From positions 1 through 64,000 of the forward strand of contig JAFQBM010000041.1 in the NCBI GenBank assembly GCA_017399685.1: a stretch of DNA of 64,000 nucleotides, in the 5' to 3' direction. Positions within the stretch are counted from its first letter, which is position 1. Each line of letters opens with the position of its first letter. Below the pieces are notes generated by a model. The model worked only from the letters and a program-made list of their open reading frames with translations. It did not search any database and was not told the DNA's origin. The position numbers and the translations under genes were made by a program. The stretch comes from Lachnospiraceae bacterium. Its GTDB lineage: Bacteria > Bacillota > Clostridia > Lachnospirales > Lachnospiraceae. Positions 53,610 to 62,231 of the stretch are shown here, one piece after another.

Positions 53610-53829
53610 ACCTGTCACCTCCATTTGCACTATAACACACTCTCAAAATTTATTCCACTCTTTTCTTTTCATGATTTTTCACGAATAAATGGTGATTTCT
53701 TCACACTTAACATGCAAAAATACCAAACTTATCCTCTTTCAAAATATATTTTTCCAAAAACCCCCTGTTTTATTTCTTCTATACCTTTATTCATGTTGTA
53801 TCATGATATACCTTTTTTATGAATCGCAC

Positions 53830-53870
53830 AAAAAAACAGACAAAAATGTATATGACGTTTCTGTCTGTTT
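53830..53870 (-). terminator. terminator of the chemoreceptor gene
   Basis: AAACAGACA pairs with TGTCTGTTT; on the minus strand a run of T follows. It lies 30 bp after the stop of the gene at 53899. Confidence 0.7.
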
Positions 53871-53898
53871 CTTCTTGTATTCTACCTTTTTAGATACA

Positions 53899-55437
53899 TT
53901 AACTTTCCAACAATGCTTCCAATTCCTTTATCATGGAATTAATACTTTCCACCTGTTCCGATAATACCAGAATCTCTTCACTATTACTTTGAACCATGCT
54001 GGCAATATTAGAAAATTCTTCATTTTCCAAATGAATACGTTCCGCAATGTCTTCGTTAATTTCTACTGTTTCCTGGATTACTTTACTTTGCATATCCCTG
54101 ATGGTATCCGCCTGTTGGATTGCTTCCACCGATTTCTTCAACAAATCCATCATCTTACGAATACCTCCAACAGTTTCCGCAATTTCCTTGTTTTGCTTCA
54201 GTAACTGTTCTGCATTCTGATTCATAAATTCAGAAACATCTCTGGTTCCACTTTGTACACGACTTACCACCGCATCCACATTCTCTAAGGATTCTTTTGT
54301 ATTTTCTGCTAAATGTCCAACTTCCTGTGCAACTACTGCAAATCCCTTTCCTGCCTCTCCTGCTCTGGCTGCCTCGATAGAAGCATTCAATGCAAGCAGA
54401 TTAATGGATTCTGCAATTTCACTGATAATATCCAAGGTCTTTCCAATTTCCCCTGATTCTATCAGAAGTTTATCTGTCACTTCCTTAGTTTTATGAGTAG
54501 AACGCTCTACTTCTTCACTCATACCCATTAAGCGGTTTAATGCCTGTTCATTGGAAGCAGAGATTTCTACCAGTTCCTTAGAAATACGGTCTACATCCTG
54601 CATTTTCACTTCCATACTACGACTGCTGCTTTCCAGCTGTACCAGATTTTCTTTACTCTGTTCTGACTTATCCAGCATATTAGCACTGGATTCCAGAAGA
54701 TTCTCGCTAATGGCAGACAATTCTTCCGTAGATGCACTCTCGGACTGTGATGTTTCCACCAGATATTCACTGGCAACTCCAAGTTGTCCAGCAACAGAAC
54801 TTACGGAATTTAATACATTCTGAACTCTTTCATTATTTTTTTCCAATTCATCTTTTTTTGCATTCACCAAAAAATGTGCTACAAAGAAAACAAAAATAAT
54901 TAATCCTGTCAAAGATAATACCAATGCCACCACACACATAAGAATGTCTGTAATAAATAATTCGTCTTTTACCGGCATTAAATCTATCCCACGTATTCCC
55001 CATGCAACAAACAAAGAAACAATACAAGCCACTCCACTGACCAAAACTAACTTAATATCCAGAAAAAATGCCATAAGAATTAAAAAGAAAAACAAAAAAC
55101 CCCAAAATGTTCTTGATGGTAACATATATAAAATAAAATTCCATTGTACCACTACCACAAAGGCGGAAAATAATTTACCAACTTTCAATCTTCCATCCTT
55201 CAAATATCCGTCTTTATCAAATGACGTTTTTACGATGCAGACTGCTATGACAAAAAACACAATATCCATAATTCCAAATATAATGGTAATCATCCATGGA
55301 ACATCCGGATAAAATCCTAATAATTTCTCAACATTAAACATAACCGTAGCACACATGGCAGCACTTACCAATATAATAAGTCCCCATTTAAATACGGTAG
55401 ATAAATACACTTCAACCGCTGTTTTCTTTTTCTCCAT
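53899..55437 (-). CDS. methyl-accepting chemotaxis protein
   Basis: A 512-residue chemoreceptor. The first 190 residues contain six transmembrane helices instead of a periplasmic sensor, then a coiled-coil signalling domain with the hairpin tip region [20 protein letters not shown] and [14 protein letters not shown]. No HAMP domain is evident. Its membrane domain resembles that of the divergent histidine kinase at 55703 ([16 protein letters not shown] against QYNFLLYFFPSEYVWG). The start ATG 55437 (MEKKKTAV) follows TGGAGGATG; the longer frame to 55554 is unsupported. Possibly not a chemotaxis but a signalling receptor. Confidence 0.9.
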   Translation of the reverse strand: MEKKKTAVEVYLSTVFKWGLIILVSAAMCATVMFNVEKLLGFYPDVPWMITIIFGIMDIVFFVIAVCIVKTSFDKDGYLKDGRLKVGKLFSAFVVVVQWNFILYMLPSRTFWGFLFFFLILMAFFLDIKLVLVSGVACIVSLFVAWGIRGIDLMPVKDELFITDILMCVVALVLSLTGLIIFVFFVAHFLVNAKKDELEKNNERVQNVLNSVSSVAGQLGVASEYLVETSQSESASTEELSAISENLLESSANMLDKSEQSKENLVQLESSSRSMEVKMQDVDRISKELVEISASNEQALNRLMGMSEEVERSTHKTKEVTDKLLIESGEIGKTLDIISEIAESINLLALNASIEAARAGEAGKGFAVVAQEVGHLAENTKESLENVDAVVSRVQSGTRDVSEFMNQNAEQLLKQNKEIAETVGGIRKMMDLLKKSVEAIQQADTIRDMQSKVIQETVEINEDIAERIHLENEEFSNIASMVQSNSEEILVLSEQVESINSMIKELEALLES

Positions 55438-55702
55438 CTTCTCATCCTCCAACCTTTCTCCCAAATTCCTATTTTTAATTAAAATATACAGATATTCTAC
55501 ACGATTACTCATTGCTAAAACAGTTCTAAAACAATGAACGGTCAGTTCTACCATGGATTCGGTTGTTGCAATTTGCTGTTATTTGTTGCAAAATAGATAC
55601 ATAATTACGGGAACACAAAGTGCCTGAAAATTCATAGGTATCATAAGCTCAAAATACCTTTTGTTCCCAAACCCATATGAGCCATCAACAAGGAGAAAAC
55701 AC

Positions 55703-56905
55703 ATGAATGTACTTCGTAAATATTGGAGTTCTGTTTATCATTATATCTTATTAGTAGTTCCCGGATGCTGTACCTGTGCAGCCATTTTTGCTACCGTATT
55801 TAAAATATTAGGAAATCATCCTGAACTTTCCTGGTTTAAAGTAGGATTATTTGATTTCACCCAACTTATATACCTTGGAATCGCCTTATATTTTATTTAC
55901 CAGAACAAACTGGATAGTACTTACTTTATGAATCACATGCTTGCTGTAAAAGCTTATATTACAATTTCACTAGCATTCCAATATAATTTTTTATTGTATT
56001 TTTTTCCTTCCGAATATGTCTGGGGATGTACTTTTTTATTTTTTCTCATCCCTGTATTTTTCTTTGATACCATAATGACCATCATACATGTTTTTCTCTA
56101 TCTTTTGTCTCTTGGAATTGCTACATTTCGAAGTCCTGATGCTTTTTTACCCATGGAACACGAACATGTAGAAGAAGCTCTGACATTCCGAATTGTTGTG
56201 TTAGTACTTGGTGCTTTTTGCACTATACTGATTGTGTATCTTATCGAAAGTTTTTTACTGCAATTCCAGATACGCAGTGAAGAAAATACAGACCTTCTTA
56301 AAAAGCAGTTAGAACATTACCAAAGTGCTGATTTACTGGATATGGAACTTAGAAAATTCCGTCACGATATTAGAAATCACTTTATCTGCATGGAATATCT
56401 GGTTCAAAATAAAGATATGGAAAATTTAGAAACTTATTTTCAGGATTTAAAGGAGTCCTTTGCATTCCAAGAAAGAGTGTATCTTTCCGGCAACCACATT
56501 ATTGATGCCATTTTAAATCATGAACTTTCAAGACATTGTTCCAATACTGTAAATGTAATTGTATATGGCTCCCTTAAAGAAAACTGCAGCCTCTCCTCCA
56601 TGGATTTATGCACTGTGTTTTCTAACATTCTTTCCAATGCCATTGCTTCTGTGAATAAATGTGACAGTTCCATGAAACCGGAGCTTACCATTCATTTTCA
56701 GACTGGAAGCCATTATTTTTCCATCAGCGTTTCTAACAGTATTTGTGAAGAAGATGCCGGAAATCTGATGCCCAAAAAGAAATCCAGCCGGAATCACGGA
56801 TTTGGGCTGAATAAAATAAAGGAAATCGTTGAAAAGTACAACGGAAATTTTGAACAGACAAGAAAAGAACAAACCGTGATAACAAAGGTATATCTTCCAC
56901 TTTAA
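55703..56905 (+). CDS. GHKL-type sensor histidine kinase (AgrC-like)
   Basis: A 400-residue kinase. Six N-terminal helices (to about residue 200) are followed by a coiled linker, KFRHDIRNHFICMEYL with the phosphoacceptor His, and a GHKL ATPase domain with SNILSNAIASV (N box) and HGFGLNKIKEI (G box). The start is ATG 55703 (MNVLRKYW) after AAGGAG. It probably signals to the LytTR regulator that follows after a 117-bp gap. The sensor domain is shared with the divergent chemoreceptor. The ligand could be a peptide, but no agrD-like gene lies nearby. Confidence 0.88.
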   Translation: MNVLRKYWSSVYHYILLVVPGCCTCAAIFATVFKILGNHPELSWFKVGLFDFTQLIYLGIALYFIYQNKLDSTYFMNHMLAVKAYITISLAFQYNFLLYFFPSEYVWGCTFLFFLIPVFFFDTIMTIIHVFLYLLSLGIATFRSPDAFLPMEHEHVEEALTFRIVVLVLGAFCTILIVYLIESFLLQFQIRSEENTDLLKKQLEHYQSADLLDMELRKFRHDIRNHFICMEYLVQNKDMENLETYFQDLKESFAFQERVYLSGNHIIDAILNHELSRHCSNTVNVIVYGSLKENCSLSSMDLCTVFSNILSNAIASVNKCDSSMKPELTIHFQTGSHYFSISVSNSICEEDAGNLMPKKKSSRNHGFGLNKIKEIVEKYNGNFEQTRKEQTVITKVYLPL

Positions 56906-57022
56906 AATCAGGCGGAATGATTCTTATGAAAACAGAAAGAAAGGATAAACTGCGGACACATTTTTATGTGTTGCACTTTTGATGGAAATACAGGCATTTT
57001 CATCAAAAGCAGGGTACAAACT

Positions 57023-57742
57023 ATGAATATTGCATTTTGTGATGACCAGAACATTGTTACAAATCAGTTAAATAAATTAATTCAGGAATTTGATAAAGAA
57101 ATCCTTACGGAAAGCACTTTACTTTCTTTTTCCACCCCTTCCGATTTATATACTCATATGCAGACAAACAGCATTGATGTTGTTTTTATGGATTTGGCGT
57201 TCCCTGATACTTCTGAAGATGGGATTGAATGGTCAAAAAAGATAAAAAAACAGTTTCCCCGTACCATCATTATCATCCTTACTGCCTATGAATCCAGATA
57301 TAAAGAGGGTTTTGTAGCCCGTGCTTTTCGTTTTATGACAAAACCAATTCAAAAAGCAGAGCTTTTTGATAATTTATATGCCTGCATGGAAGAACTGCAG
57401 CTTACCCAGACCGTATCATTGCCAAAATATGGAACATTACATCCAGTTATGGTAAAAGATATCTTTTATCTTTCTGCCCTATCCGGCGGAAGCGAATTAT
57501 GGACCCGTTCCCATACCTTCGTTTCAGAAAAAAGTCTGCTTCAATGGGAAGAACAACTCCCTAAAACCACATTCTTCCGCTGTCATAAAAAATATCTGAT
57601 AAATCTTTTACATGTGAAAAGTTTTGAAAATCATGTTTTGACTCTGATTACCGGAGAGAAAATTCCCATTTCCAGAAGACGGTGGAAAGAATTTCAGATT
57701 GCTTACATAAGATGTGACATACAAAACAACAGCATCACTTAA
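57023..57742 (+). CDS. LytTR-type response regulator
   Basis: A 239-residue regulator. The receiver has D7-D8 and the phosphoacceptor D57 (VVFMDLAFPD); the C-terminal LytTR DNA-binding domain (about residues 130-235) has FFRCHKKYLINLLHVKSF. The start is ATG 57023 (MNIAFCDDQN) with only a weak GCAGGG box. It is the partner of the upstream GHKL kinase. Its target genes are not evident; no copy of the paired boxes found at the agr promoters was seen here. Confidence 0.9.
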   Translation: MNIAFCDDQNIVTNQLNKLIQEFDKEILTESTLLSFSTPSDLYTHMQTNSIDVVFMDLAFPDTSEDGIEWSKKIKKQFPRTIIIILTAYESRYKEGFVARAFRFMTKPIQKAELFDNLYACMEELQLTQTVSLPKYGTLHPVMVKDIFYLSALSGGSELWTRSHTFVSEKSLLQWEEQLPKTTFFRCHKKYLINLLHVKSFENHVLTLITGEKIPISRRRWKEFQIAYIRCDIQNNSIT

Positions 57743-57816
57743 TCCAAATGAAGTCGACATTTATATTGCAGGCAAAACCAGTTTTAATAATTCGAAAAAA
57801 ACAAATTTACAAATTT

Positions 57817-57859
57817 AGGAACCACCACACTAATAATTCGTCACTTTGTGGTGATTCCT
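57817..57859 (-). terminator. terminator of the OmpR-type regulator
   Basis: AGGAACCACCACA pairs with TGTGGTGATTCCT (one mismatch); on the minus strand a T-rich tract follows after 10 bases. It lies 50 bp after the stop of the gene at 57909. Confidence 0.5.
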
Positions 57860-57889
57860 ATATGGATTCCTATATGGATGCTTATATGC
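57854..57889. repeat. three tandem 12-bp repeats
   Basis: ATTCCTATATGG twice, then ATGCTTATATGC, between two convergent regulator genes. Noncoding; function unknown. Confidence 0.7.
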
Positions 57890-57908
57890 CACTATATAAA
57901 AACAACAA

Positions 57909-58619
57909 CTATGATTCCTCTGATTCTTGTTCGCATTTATATCCATGCCCCCAGACTACTTTGATATGTTCCGGTTCTGCCGGGTTAATTTCTATTTTCT
58001 CCCGGATATGCCTGATATGTACCGCCACAGTCTTATCCGTGCCATCCATGTCATAAACAGAATCTTTCCATACTCGCTGATAAATTTCCTTTGAAGAAAA
58101 AACTTTTCCCTGACTTCCTGCAAGAAGTTTTAAGATTTCGTATTCAATGGGTGTAAGTTTTACCTCTTCCCCATACACGAATACCTGCTTCCATTCATCA
58201 TCTATCTCAATTCCGTTTACTTTAATGGCTGTCTCTTTTTTTACCACACTTCCCAGCATGGTGTACCTTCTAAGATTTGATTTTACCCTTGCAATCACCT
58301 CCACCGGATTAAATGGCTTTGTAACATAATCATCTGCACCTACATTAAGCCCTAGTATCTTATCTGTATCTTCACTTTTTGCTGACAGAAAAATAACCGG
58401 CAGATTAGAAATCTTTCTAATTTCATTTAAAGCACAGATTCCATCCATAATAGGCAGCATGATATCTAATAATACAAGATGAATTTCATTCTTCCTGATA
58501 ATATCCAATGCCTCTTTTCCATTATAAGCTTTGAATACTCTGATATCTTCAGAAGATAAATATATCTCTAATGCATTTACAATATCCTTTTCATCGTCAC
58601 AAACTAATACATTCTGCAT
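57909..58619 (-). CDS. OmpR/PhoB-family response regulator
   Basis: A 236-residue regulator. The receiver has D8-D9, D52 (LLDIMLPIMDG) and K near 103 (VTKPFNPVEV). The C-terminal winged helix has LTPIEYEILKLLAG and VWGHGYKCE. It resembles VanR-type regulators of cell-envelope stress. No kinase gene is adjacent, so it is an orphan within this window. The start ATG 58619. Confidence 0.92.
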   Translation of the reverse strand: MQNVLVCDDEKDIVNALEIYLSSEDIRVFKAYNGKEALDIIRKNEIHLVLLDIMLPIMDGICALNEIRKISNLPVIFLSAKSEDTDKILGLNVGADDYVTKPFNPVEVIARVKSNLRRYTMLGSVVKKETAIKVNGIEIDDEWKQVFVYGEEVKLTPIEYEILKLLAGSQGKVFSSKEIYQRVWKDSVYDMDGTDKTVAVHIRHIREKIEINPAEPEHIKVVWGHGYKCEQESEES

Positions 58620-58828
58620 AATCGATTACCGTCCTATTTATTATTTTGTATACATCTAAAGTATAATATTATATTTATTTATATACAACTACACAAAAGG
58701 TTAAGATTTTATTAAGTTCTTCCTTGTATTATATGTCAATCAGAATAAATATTTTTTGATAAATATGTTGACATATATTATATATTATGATATACTGTGG
58801 AGACAAAAACAGAAAGGAGGGGACGACC

Positions 58829-59152
58829 ATGTTAGATGCCAAAGATATTGAAATCCTTCGAAACGTGATTGGAGAAGTGGTAGACAGCAGAATAGAAAAA
58901 ATCGACTCAAGACTTGAGAATATCGAAGCCAGACTTGAGAATGTTGAAGCCAGACTTGAGAATATTGAAACGGATATATCAAATATCCAATCTACTATTG
59001 AACATGAATTAAGACCAAATATCACAATAATAGCCGAAGGCCATTGGTCATTAAACAGAAAACTTGATGAAATTTTTAAAATCCGTGATCAACATGAATT
59101 AGTTTTAATTCGTCTAAATCGTTTAGAAAATGAATTATTAAAAACAAAGTAA
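58829..59152 (+). CDS. coiled-coil repeat protein
   Basis: A 107-residue protein. After a helical start (MLDAKDIEILRNVIGEVVDS) it carries repeated heptads R-L-E-N-I-E-A encoded by three 21-bp tandem repeats (58911-58973), then a C-terminal helix (NRLENELLKTK). It is predicted to form an oligomeric coiled coil. The repeat number could vary by slippage without breaking the frame. The start is ATG 58829 after AAGGAGG. Similar small coiled-coil proteins occur in many gut Clostridia; function unknown. It is next to the quorum-sensing locus but not clearly linked. Confidence 0.75.
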   Translation: MLDAKDIEILRNVIGEVVDSRIEKIDSRLENIEARLENVEARLENIETDISNIQSTIEHELRPNITIIAEGHWSLNRKLDEIFKIRDQHELVLIRLNRLENELLKTK

Positions 59153-59326
59153 CAACTCTCGAACCCCATAAATTAAGCACCGAAACATTATAAACGTTTC
59201 AAATATCAATTAGATTATACTATCTTTATACCCTCAGCATATTTCATACCATTTTCTATTTTTATTTTTCAGTTGCAAATTATATGTATAACAGAATAAA
59301 ATACATAATGCTTTTTCAATAATATA

Positions 59327-59351
59327 TGTAACAAAGAACATTTCTGTTACA
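59327..59351. promoter_or_regulatory. operator-like site upstream of XRE gene 1
   Basis: TGTAACA and TGTTACA flank AGAACATTTCT, itself of the form AGAA-N3-TTCT. The same arrangement (AGAATAGTTCT inside GTACA/TGTAC) lies upstream of the paralogue at 60799-60820. Confidence 0.5.
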
Positions 59352-59409
59352 CATTCTTCTTTTATATCTACTCAATTGTTAAAATGTATTTTACAAAGGA
59401 GTGATATAC

Positions 59410-59757
59410 TTGAAGCAACAATATCTTGAAATGGGAAATCGAATCAAATTACGTCGAAAGGAACTTAAAATTAAACAAAACGAATTAGCGGAACTTTTGG
59501 ATATTTCTAATAACCATATGTCATCTATTGAAACAGGAAAGCAGAAACCAAGCATGGATACCTTTATAAAAATTTGCGAGAATTTAAAAGTTACTCCGGA
59601 TTATTTACTGCTTGGCTGTATGCATATGGTAAATGTTCCTCAGGATATCTCAGATAAACTACGACTATGCAGTGAAGAAGATATCACATTGGCAAAAAAT
59701 ATAATAGAGTTATTAGTGGATAGGAATCGGACCACTTGGAACAATGAAAAAAATTAA
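59410..59757 (+). CDS. XRE family regulator 1
   Basis: A 115-residue protein. The helix-turn-helix IKQNELAELLDISNNHMSSI is followed by ETGKQKPSMDTF and a short dimerisation tail. The start is TTG 59410, eight bases after AAAGGAG; the same TTG and box are conserved in the paralogue at 60881. It belongs to a pair of near-identical regulators flanking agrDB, so it may control that locus or itself. The upstream site at 59327 is the likely operator. Confidence 0.8.
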   Translation: MKQQYLEMGNRIKLRRKELKIKQNELAELLDISNNHMSSIETGKQKPSMDTFIKICENLKVTPDYLLLGCMHMVNVPQDISDKLRLCSEEDITLAKNIIELLVDRNRTTWNNEKN

Positions 59758-59843
59758 AGAATCAAATTCAAAATATTTATGATTCTAAATCAAGCACCCA
59801 AAGAAACATATATCATCTAAATATGCAGTTTGGGGCAACCTAA

Positions 59844-59882
59844 AACGAGGAACCACTATATGTGATTCCTCGTCTCTTTTTT
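59844..59882. terminator. terminator between XRE gene 1 and agrB
   Basis: ACGAGGAA-C-CAC pairs with GTG-A-TTCCTCGT around TATAT, followed on the plus strand by TCTCTTTTTT. It separates the convergent genes. Confidence 0.75.
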
Positions 59883-59885
59883 CCG

Positions 59886-60458
59886 CTATTTGCTGTTAAT
59901 CATCCGAAATATACAAGGTATTTGCAGCCCGGCTGCTAAAATGATTCCTATGGAAATACATATAGCATATGTTTCCTGCTGACATAGATACAGTATCAAA
60001 TCGATTCCCAAAAAGATAAGTGCAATTATTATCGTAGCAATCTTACAACATTTCTTTTCTTCCCGACTCAGTCTACGATTCTCCGAATCAACAGGACTAC
60101 ATACCATCAGACTTACCATAGCTATTACCATCACTATTACCAATCCATAATCAAATTTTATATAAGAAGACATTAACGTACACAAAACCAGCAAAACACT
60201 TGAAATAATAAAACATACCCAAGCTTTCTTTGCATGATAGCCACCACTAAACTTTCTAATAAACATGAACGGGAGAATAACGACAATACACTCTCCTATC
60301 CTTCCTATCATAAAACCAATCATACCTGCTAACAGCAATGGTGAAACAGTAAATAAAATACTATACACTGCATATTCATACAATTCCCTGTCATCCGAAT
60401 TTATAGCATCATACTGAATCAACCATGCTACCAATACTTCCGCACAGCGGAAAATCAT
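59886..60458 (-). CDS. agrB: AgrB-type peptide-processing membrane endopeptidase
   Basis: A 190-residue integral membrane cysteine endopeptidase of the AgrB family. The catalytic His75 and Cys82 lie in RKFSGGYHAKKAWVC with exactly the seven-residue spacing of known members. Five to six transmembrane segments. It removes the C-terminal part of AgrD and closes the macrocycle. The start ATG 60458 overlaps the agrD stop codon (ATGA), so the genes are coupled. The unit is divergent from XRE gene 2 and convergent with XRE gene 1. Confidence 0.93.
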   Translation of the reverse strand: MIFRCAEVLVAWLIQYDAINSDDRELYEYAVYSILFTVSPLLLAGMIGFMIGRIGECIVVILPFMFIRKFSGGYHAKKAWVCFIISSVLLVLCTLMSSYIKFDYGLVIVMVIAMVSLMVCSPVDSENRRLSREEKKCCKIATIIIALIFLGIDLILYLCQQETYAICISIGIILAAGLQIPCIFRMINSK

Positions 60459-60607
60459 TTACTGCTTTTAAAGCGTGATAATTCTTTTGGAGCCTTAGGT
60501 TGATAAGCAACTACACTTGATGCAGAGTTTGCTTCCACGCGTAAAAATATATTAAGTGCTGTTTTTACTGATTTTGCAGCTTCTACAGACAATTTCTTTT
60601 TTTCCAT
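60455..60607 (-). CDS. agrD: AgrD-type cyclic autoinducer precursor with serine
   Basis: A 50-residue precursor. An amphipathic leader (residues 1-24) precedes the predicted signal NSASSVVAY. The conserved C-terminal recognition tail Q-P-K-A-P-K-E-L and a basic end follow. In most clostridial relatives the first residue of the ring is Cys; here the aligned residue is Ser31, so the ring Ser31 to Tyr35 would be a lactone, as in the Enterococcus gelatinase pheromone. The start ATG 60607 follows AAAGGAGG. It overlaps agrB by 4 bp. Confidence 0.88.
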   Translation of the reverse strand: MEKKKLSVEAAKSVKTALNIFLRVEANSASSVVAYQPKAPKELSRFKSSK

Positions 60608-60655
60608 GGCTTTTCCTCCTTTCCAAAAAAACTATCTTTGATTGCTACCACTAAA

Positions 60656-60723
60656 ATCATAACCTAAACTGTCGAAAAATGCGACCGTTTTGCACGAATG
60701 GTAAAATAATGGCCAAAATTGGT
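60656..60723 (-). promoter_or_regulatory. agrDB promoter with paired LytTR-type boxes
   Basis: Minus strand: box 1 ACCAATTTT (60715-60723), box 2 ACCATTCGT (60694-60702), 21 bp apart start to start. The -35 TCGCAT begins 18 bp after the start of box 2 (60679-60684). After a 17-bp spacer comes -10 TATGAT (60656-60661). The weak -35 fits an activated promoter. The layout is identical to that of the agrAC promoter. Confidence 0.75.
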
Positions 60724-60798
60724 TAAAAACAGGTATTTTAGGGCAAATTATATATGTGTAGCAGAATAAAATAAGTAACACATTTTCTCAAAATTCAT

Positions 60799-60820
60799 GT
60801 ACAAAAGAATAGTTCTGTAC
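60799..60820. promoter_or_regulatory. operator-like site upstream of XRE gene 2
   Basis: GTACA and TGTAC flank AGAATAGTTCT (AGAA-N3-TTCT), the counterpart of 59327-59351 in front of the paralogue. Confidence 0.45.
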
Positions 60821-60880
60821 TACATTCTTCTTTTATTTCACCAATACTGGTAGAATATAGACATAAAAGGAGTGAGACGC

Positions 60881-61228
60881 TTGAACCAACAATATATGGA
60901 AATGGGAAATCGTATCAAACTTCGTCGCAAGGAACTTCGAATCAAACAAAATGAATTAGCAGAACTTCTGGATATTTCCAATAACCATATGTCATCCATT
61001 GAAACAGGAAGACAAAAACCAAGTTTGGATACTTTTATCCGTATCTGTGAAGAACTGAAAGTTACTCCAGATTATCTGCTCCTTGGATGTATGCATACCA
61101 TTAATATTCCTCAAAGCATTTTTGATAAATTACAATTATGTAGCGTGGAAGATATTCAACTTGCAAAAAATTTCATTGAGTTATTGGTTGAACGAAACAA
61201 CTCTAACAGAAACAGCGAAAATCTCTGA
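60881..61228 (+). CDS. XRE family regulator 2
   Basis: A 115-residue paralogue of XRE gene 1 with the same IKQNELAELLDISNNHMSSI helix-turn-helix, about 85 percent identical by eye, differing mostly in the C-terminal 25 residues. TTG 60881 is the likely start (AAAGGAG box as in gene 1). The duplication includes about 100 bp of upstream DNA. Its position between agrDB and agrAC suggests control of the quorum-sensing genes. A bidirectional-looking terminator follows. Confidence 0.8.
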   Translation: MNQQYMEMGNRIKLRRKELRIKQNELAELLDISNNHMSSIETGRQKPSLDTFIRICEELKVTPDYLLLGCMHTINIPQSIFDKLQLCSVEDIQLAKNFIELLVERNNSNRNSENL

Positions 61229-61245
61229 TACGATAGTTGTAACAT

Positions 61246-61286
61246 CAAAAAACAGTCCCCTTAATCGATTTTAGGGACTGTTTTTT
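61246..61286 (+). terminator. terminator of XRE gene 2
   Basis: AAAACAGTCCC pairs with GGGACTGTTTT around a CTTAATCGATTTTA loop region; six T follow on the plus strand. Confidence 0.8.
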
Positions 61287-61351
61287 ACTATAAAGCTTCA
61301 CATCAATTTCCCTATATGGAAGACTAAATTTTTATTTTACTTTTTAAGATA

Positions 61352-61419
61352 ACCAAAAAAGGTCAAAATTTGACCATTCGTGCATATCCCTTGCAATCTA
61401 CCTTTTGTATTCGTATAAT
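61352..61419 (+). promoter_or_regulatory. agrAC promoter with paired LytTR-type boxes
   Basis: Plus strand: box 1 ACCAAAAAA (61352-61360), box 2 ACCATTCGT (61373-61381), 21 bp apart. The -35 TTGCAA (61391-61396) starts 18 bp after box 2; after a 17-bp spacer comes -10 TATAAT (61414-61419). A GGTCAAAATTTGACC palindrome overlaps box 2. Box spacing and promoter distance are the same as at agrDB. Confidence 0.78.
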
Positions 61420-61518
61420 ATAGATAATATAAATTCCTTATTTAACCATTTAACATATTTTTAGAATATTGTAACTTTTTAGAATAAAACAACTATAACA
61501 GAAAGGATGTTGTGATAT

Positions 61519-62226
61519 ATGCGAATACTTATCTGTGACGATGATGACTTAATTATCAATCAACTTCAAAAATATCTGAGCGATTTCTTTGATCAAGCCA
61601 GTCTTAAATGTCCTGAAATCGTGACTTTTTCTGATGGTGAATCCTTACTTTCGGATACTGGTGAAAAAGACATCTTATTTTTAGATATAGAAATGCCTGG
61701 AATGAATGGGATCTATGTGGGAAAGGAATTGAAAAAACGCAACAAAAACATTATTATTTTCGTAGTAACCTCTTACGCAGAATATTTGGATGAAGCCATG
61801 CGTTTTCATGTTTTCCGCTACCTTTCCAAACCTCTGGAAAAACAACGACTATTTCGCAATCTTAGGGATGCTCTGCATTTTTATAATACCACTACAATAA
61901 AACTTAGTATTGAGACAAAACAAGATGTATATACCGTACGAACCTCTGATATTATTTTTATTGAAGCAGATGGTCATAAAATTATTGTGCATACAAAAGA
62001 AAATGATTATATATCCATACATAATTTACAATACTGGTTACATATTCTGCCCAAAAACTGTTTTTTTCAGATACACAGAAGCTTTATTGTAAATTTGGAG
62101 CATGTAACAAACTTTGACCACGCAACAGTTCATCTTTATAACAATCAGTTTACTGCCTATTTAGCTCGTAGAAACCATTCATCATTTAAAGAAGCCTATC
62201 TTTTATATTTAGAAAGTACGAGGTGA
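61519..62226 (+). CDS. agrA: LytTR-type response regulator (AgrA-like)
   Basis: A 235-residue regulator. Its receiver has D7-D8, the phosphoacceptor D56 (ILFLDIEMPGMNG) and SKPLEKQR; the LytTR DNA-binding domain (about residues 130-232) has FFQIHRSFIVNLEHV. The start ATG 61519 follows AAAGGATG. It overlaps the kinase frame and is cotranscribed with it. It should bind the paired boxes in its own promoter and in the agrDB promoter, giving positive feedback. Confidence 0.9.
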   Translation: MRILICDDDDLIINQLQKYLSDFFDQASLKCPEIVTFSDGESLLSDTGEKDILFLDIEMPGMNGIYVGKELKKRNKNIIIFVVTSYAEYLDEAMRFHVFRYLSKPLEKQRLFRNLRDALHFYNTTTIKLSIETKQDVYTVRTSDIIFIEADGHKIIVHTKENDYISIHNLQYWLHILPKNCFFQIHRSFIVNLEHVTNFDHATVHLYNNQFTAYLARRNHSSFKEAYLLYLESTR

Positions 62227-62231
62227 CACAA

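Noticed and set aside
57023-58619. The LytTR and OmpR-type regulators as partners of one kinase
   Set aside because: They are convergent, of different families, and only the LytTR gene follows the GHKL kinase on the same strand; the OmpR-type gene is an orphan here.
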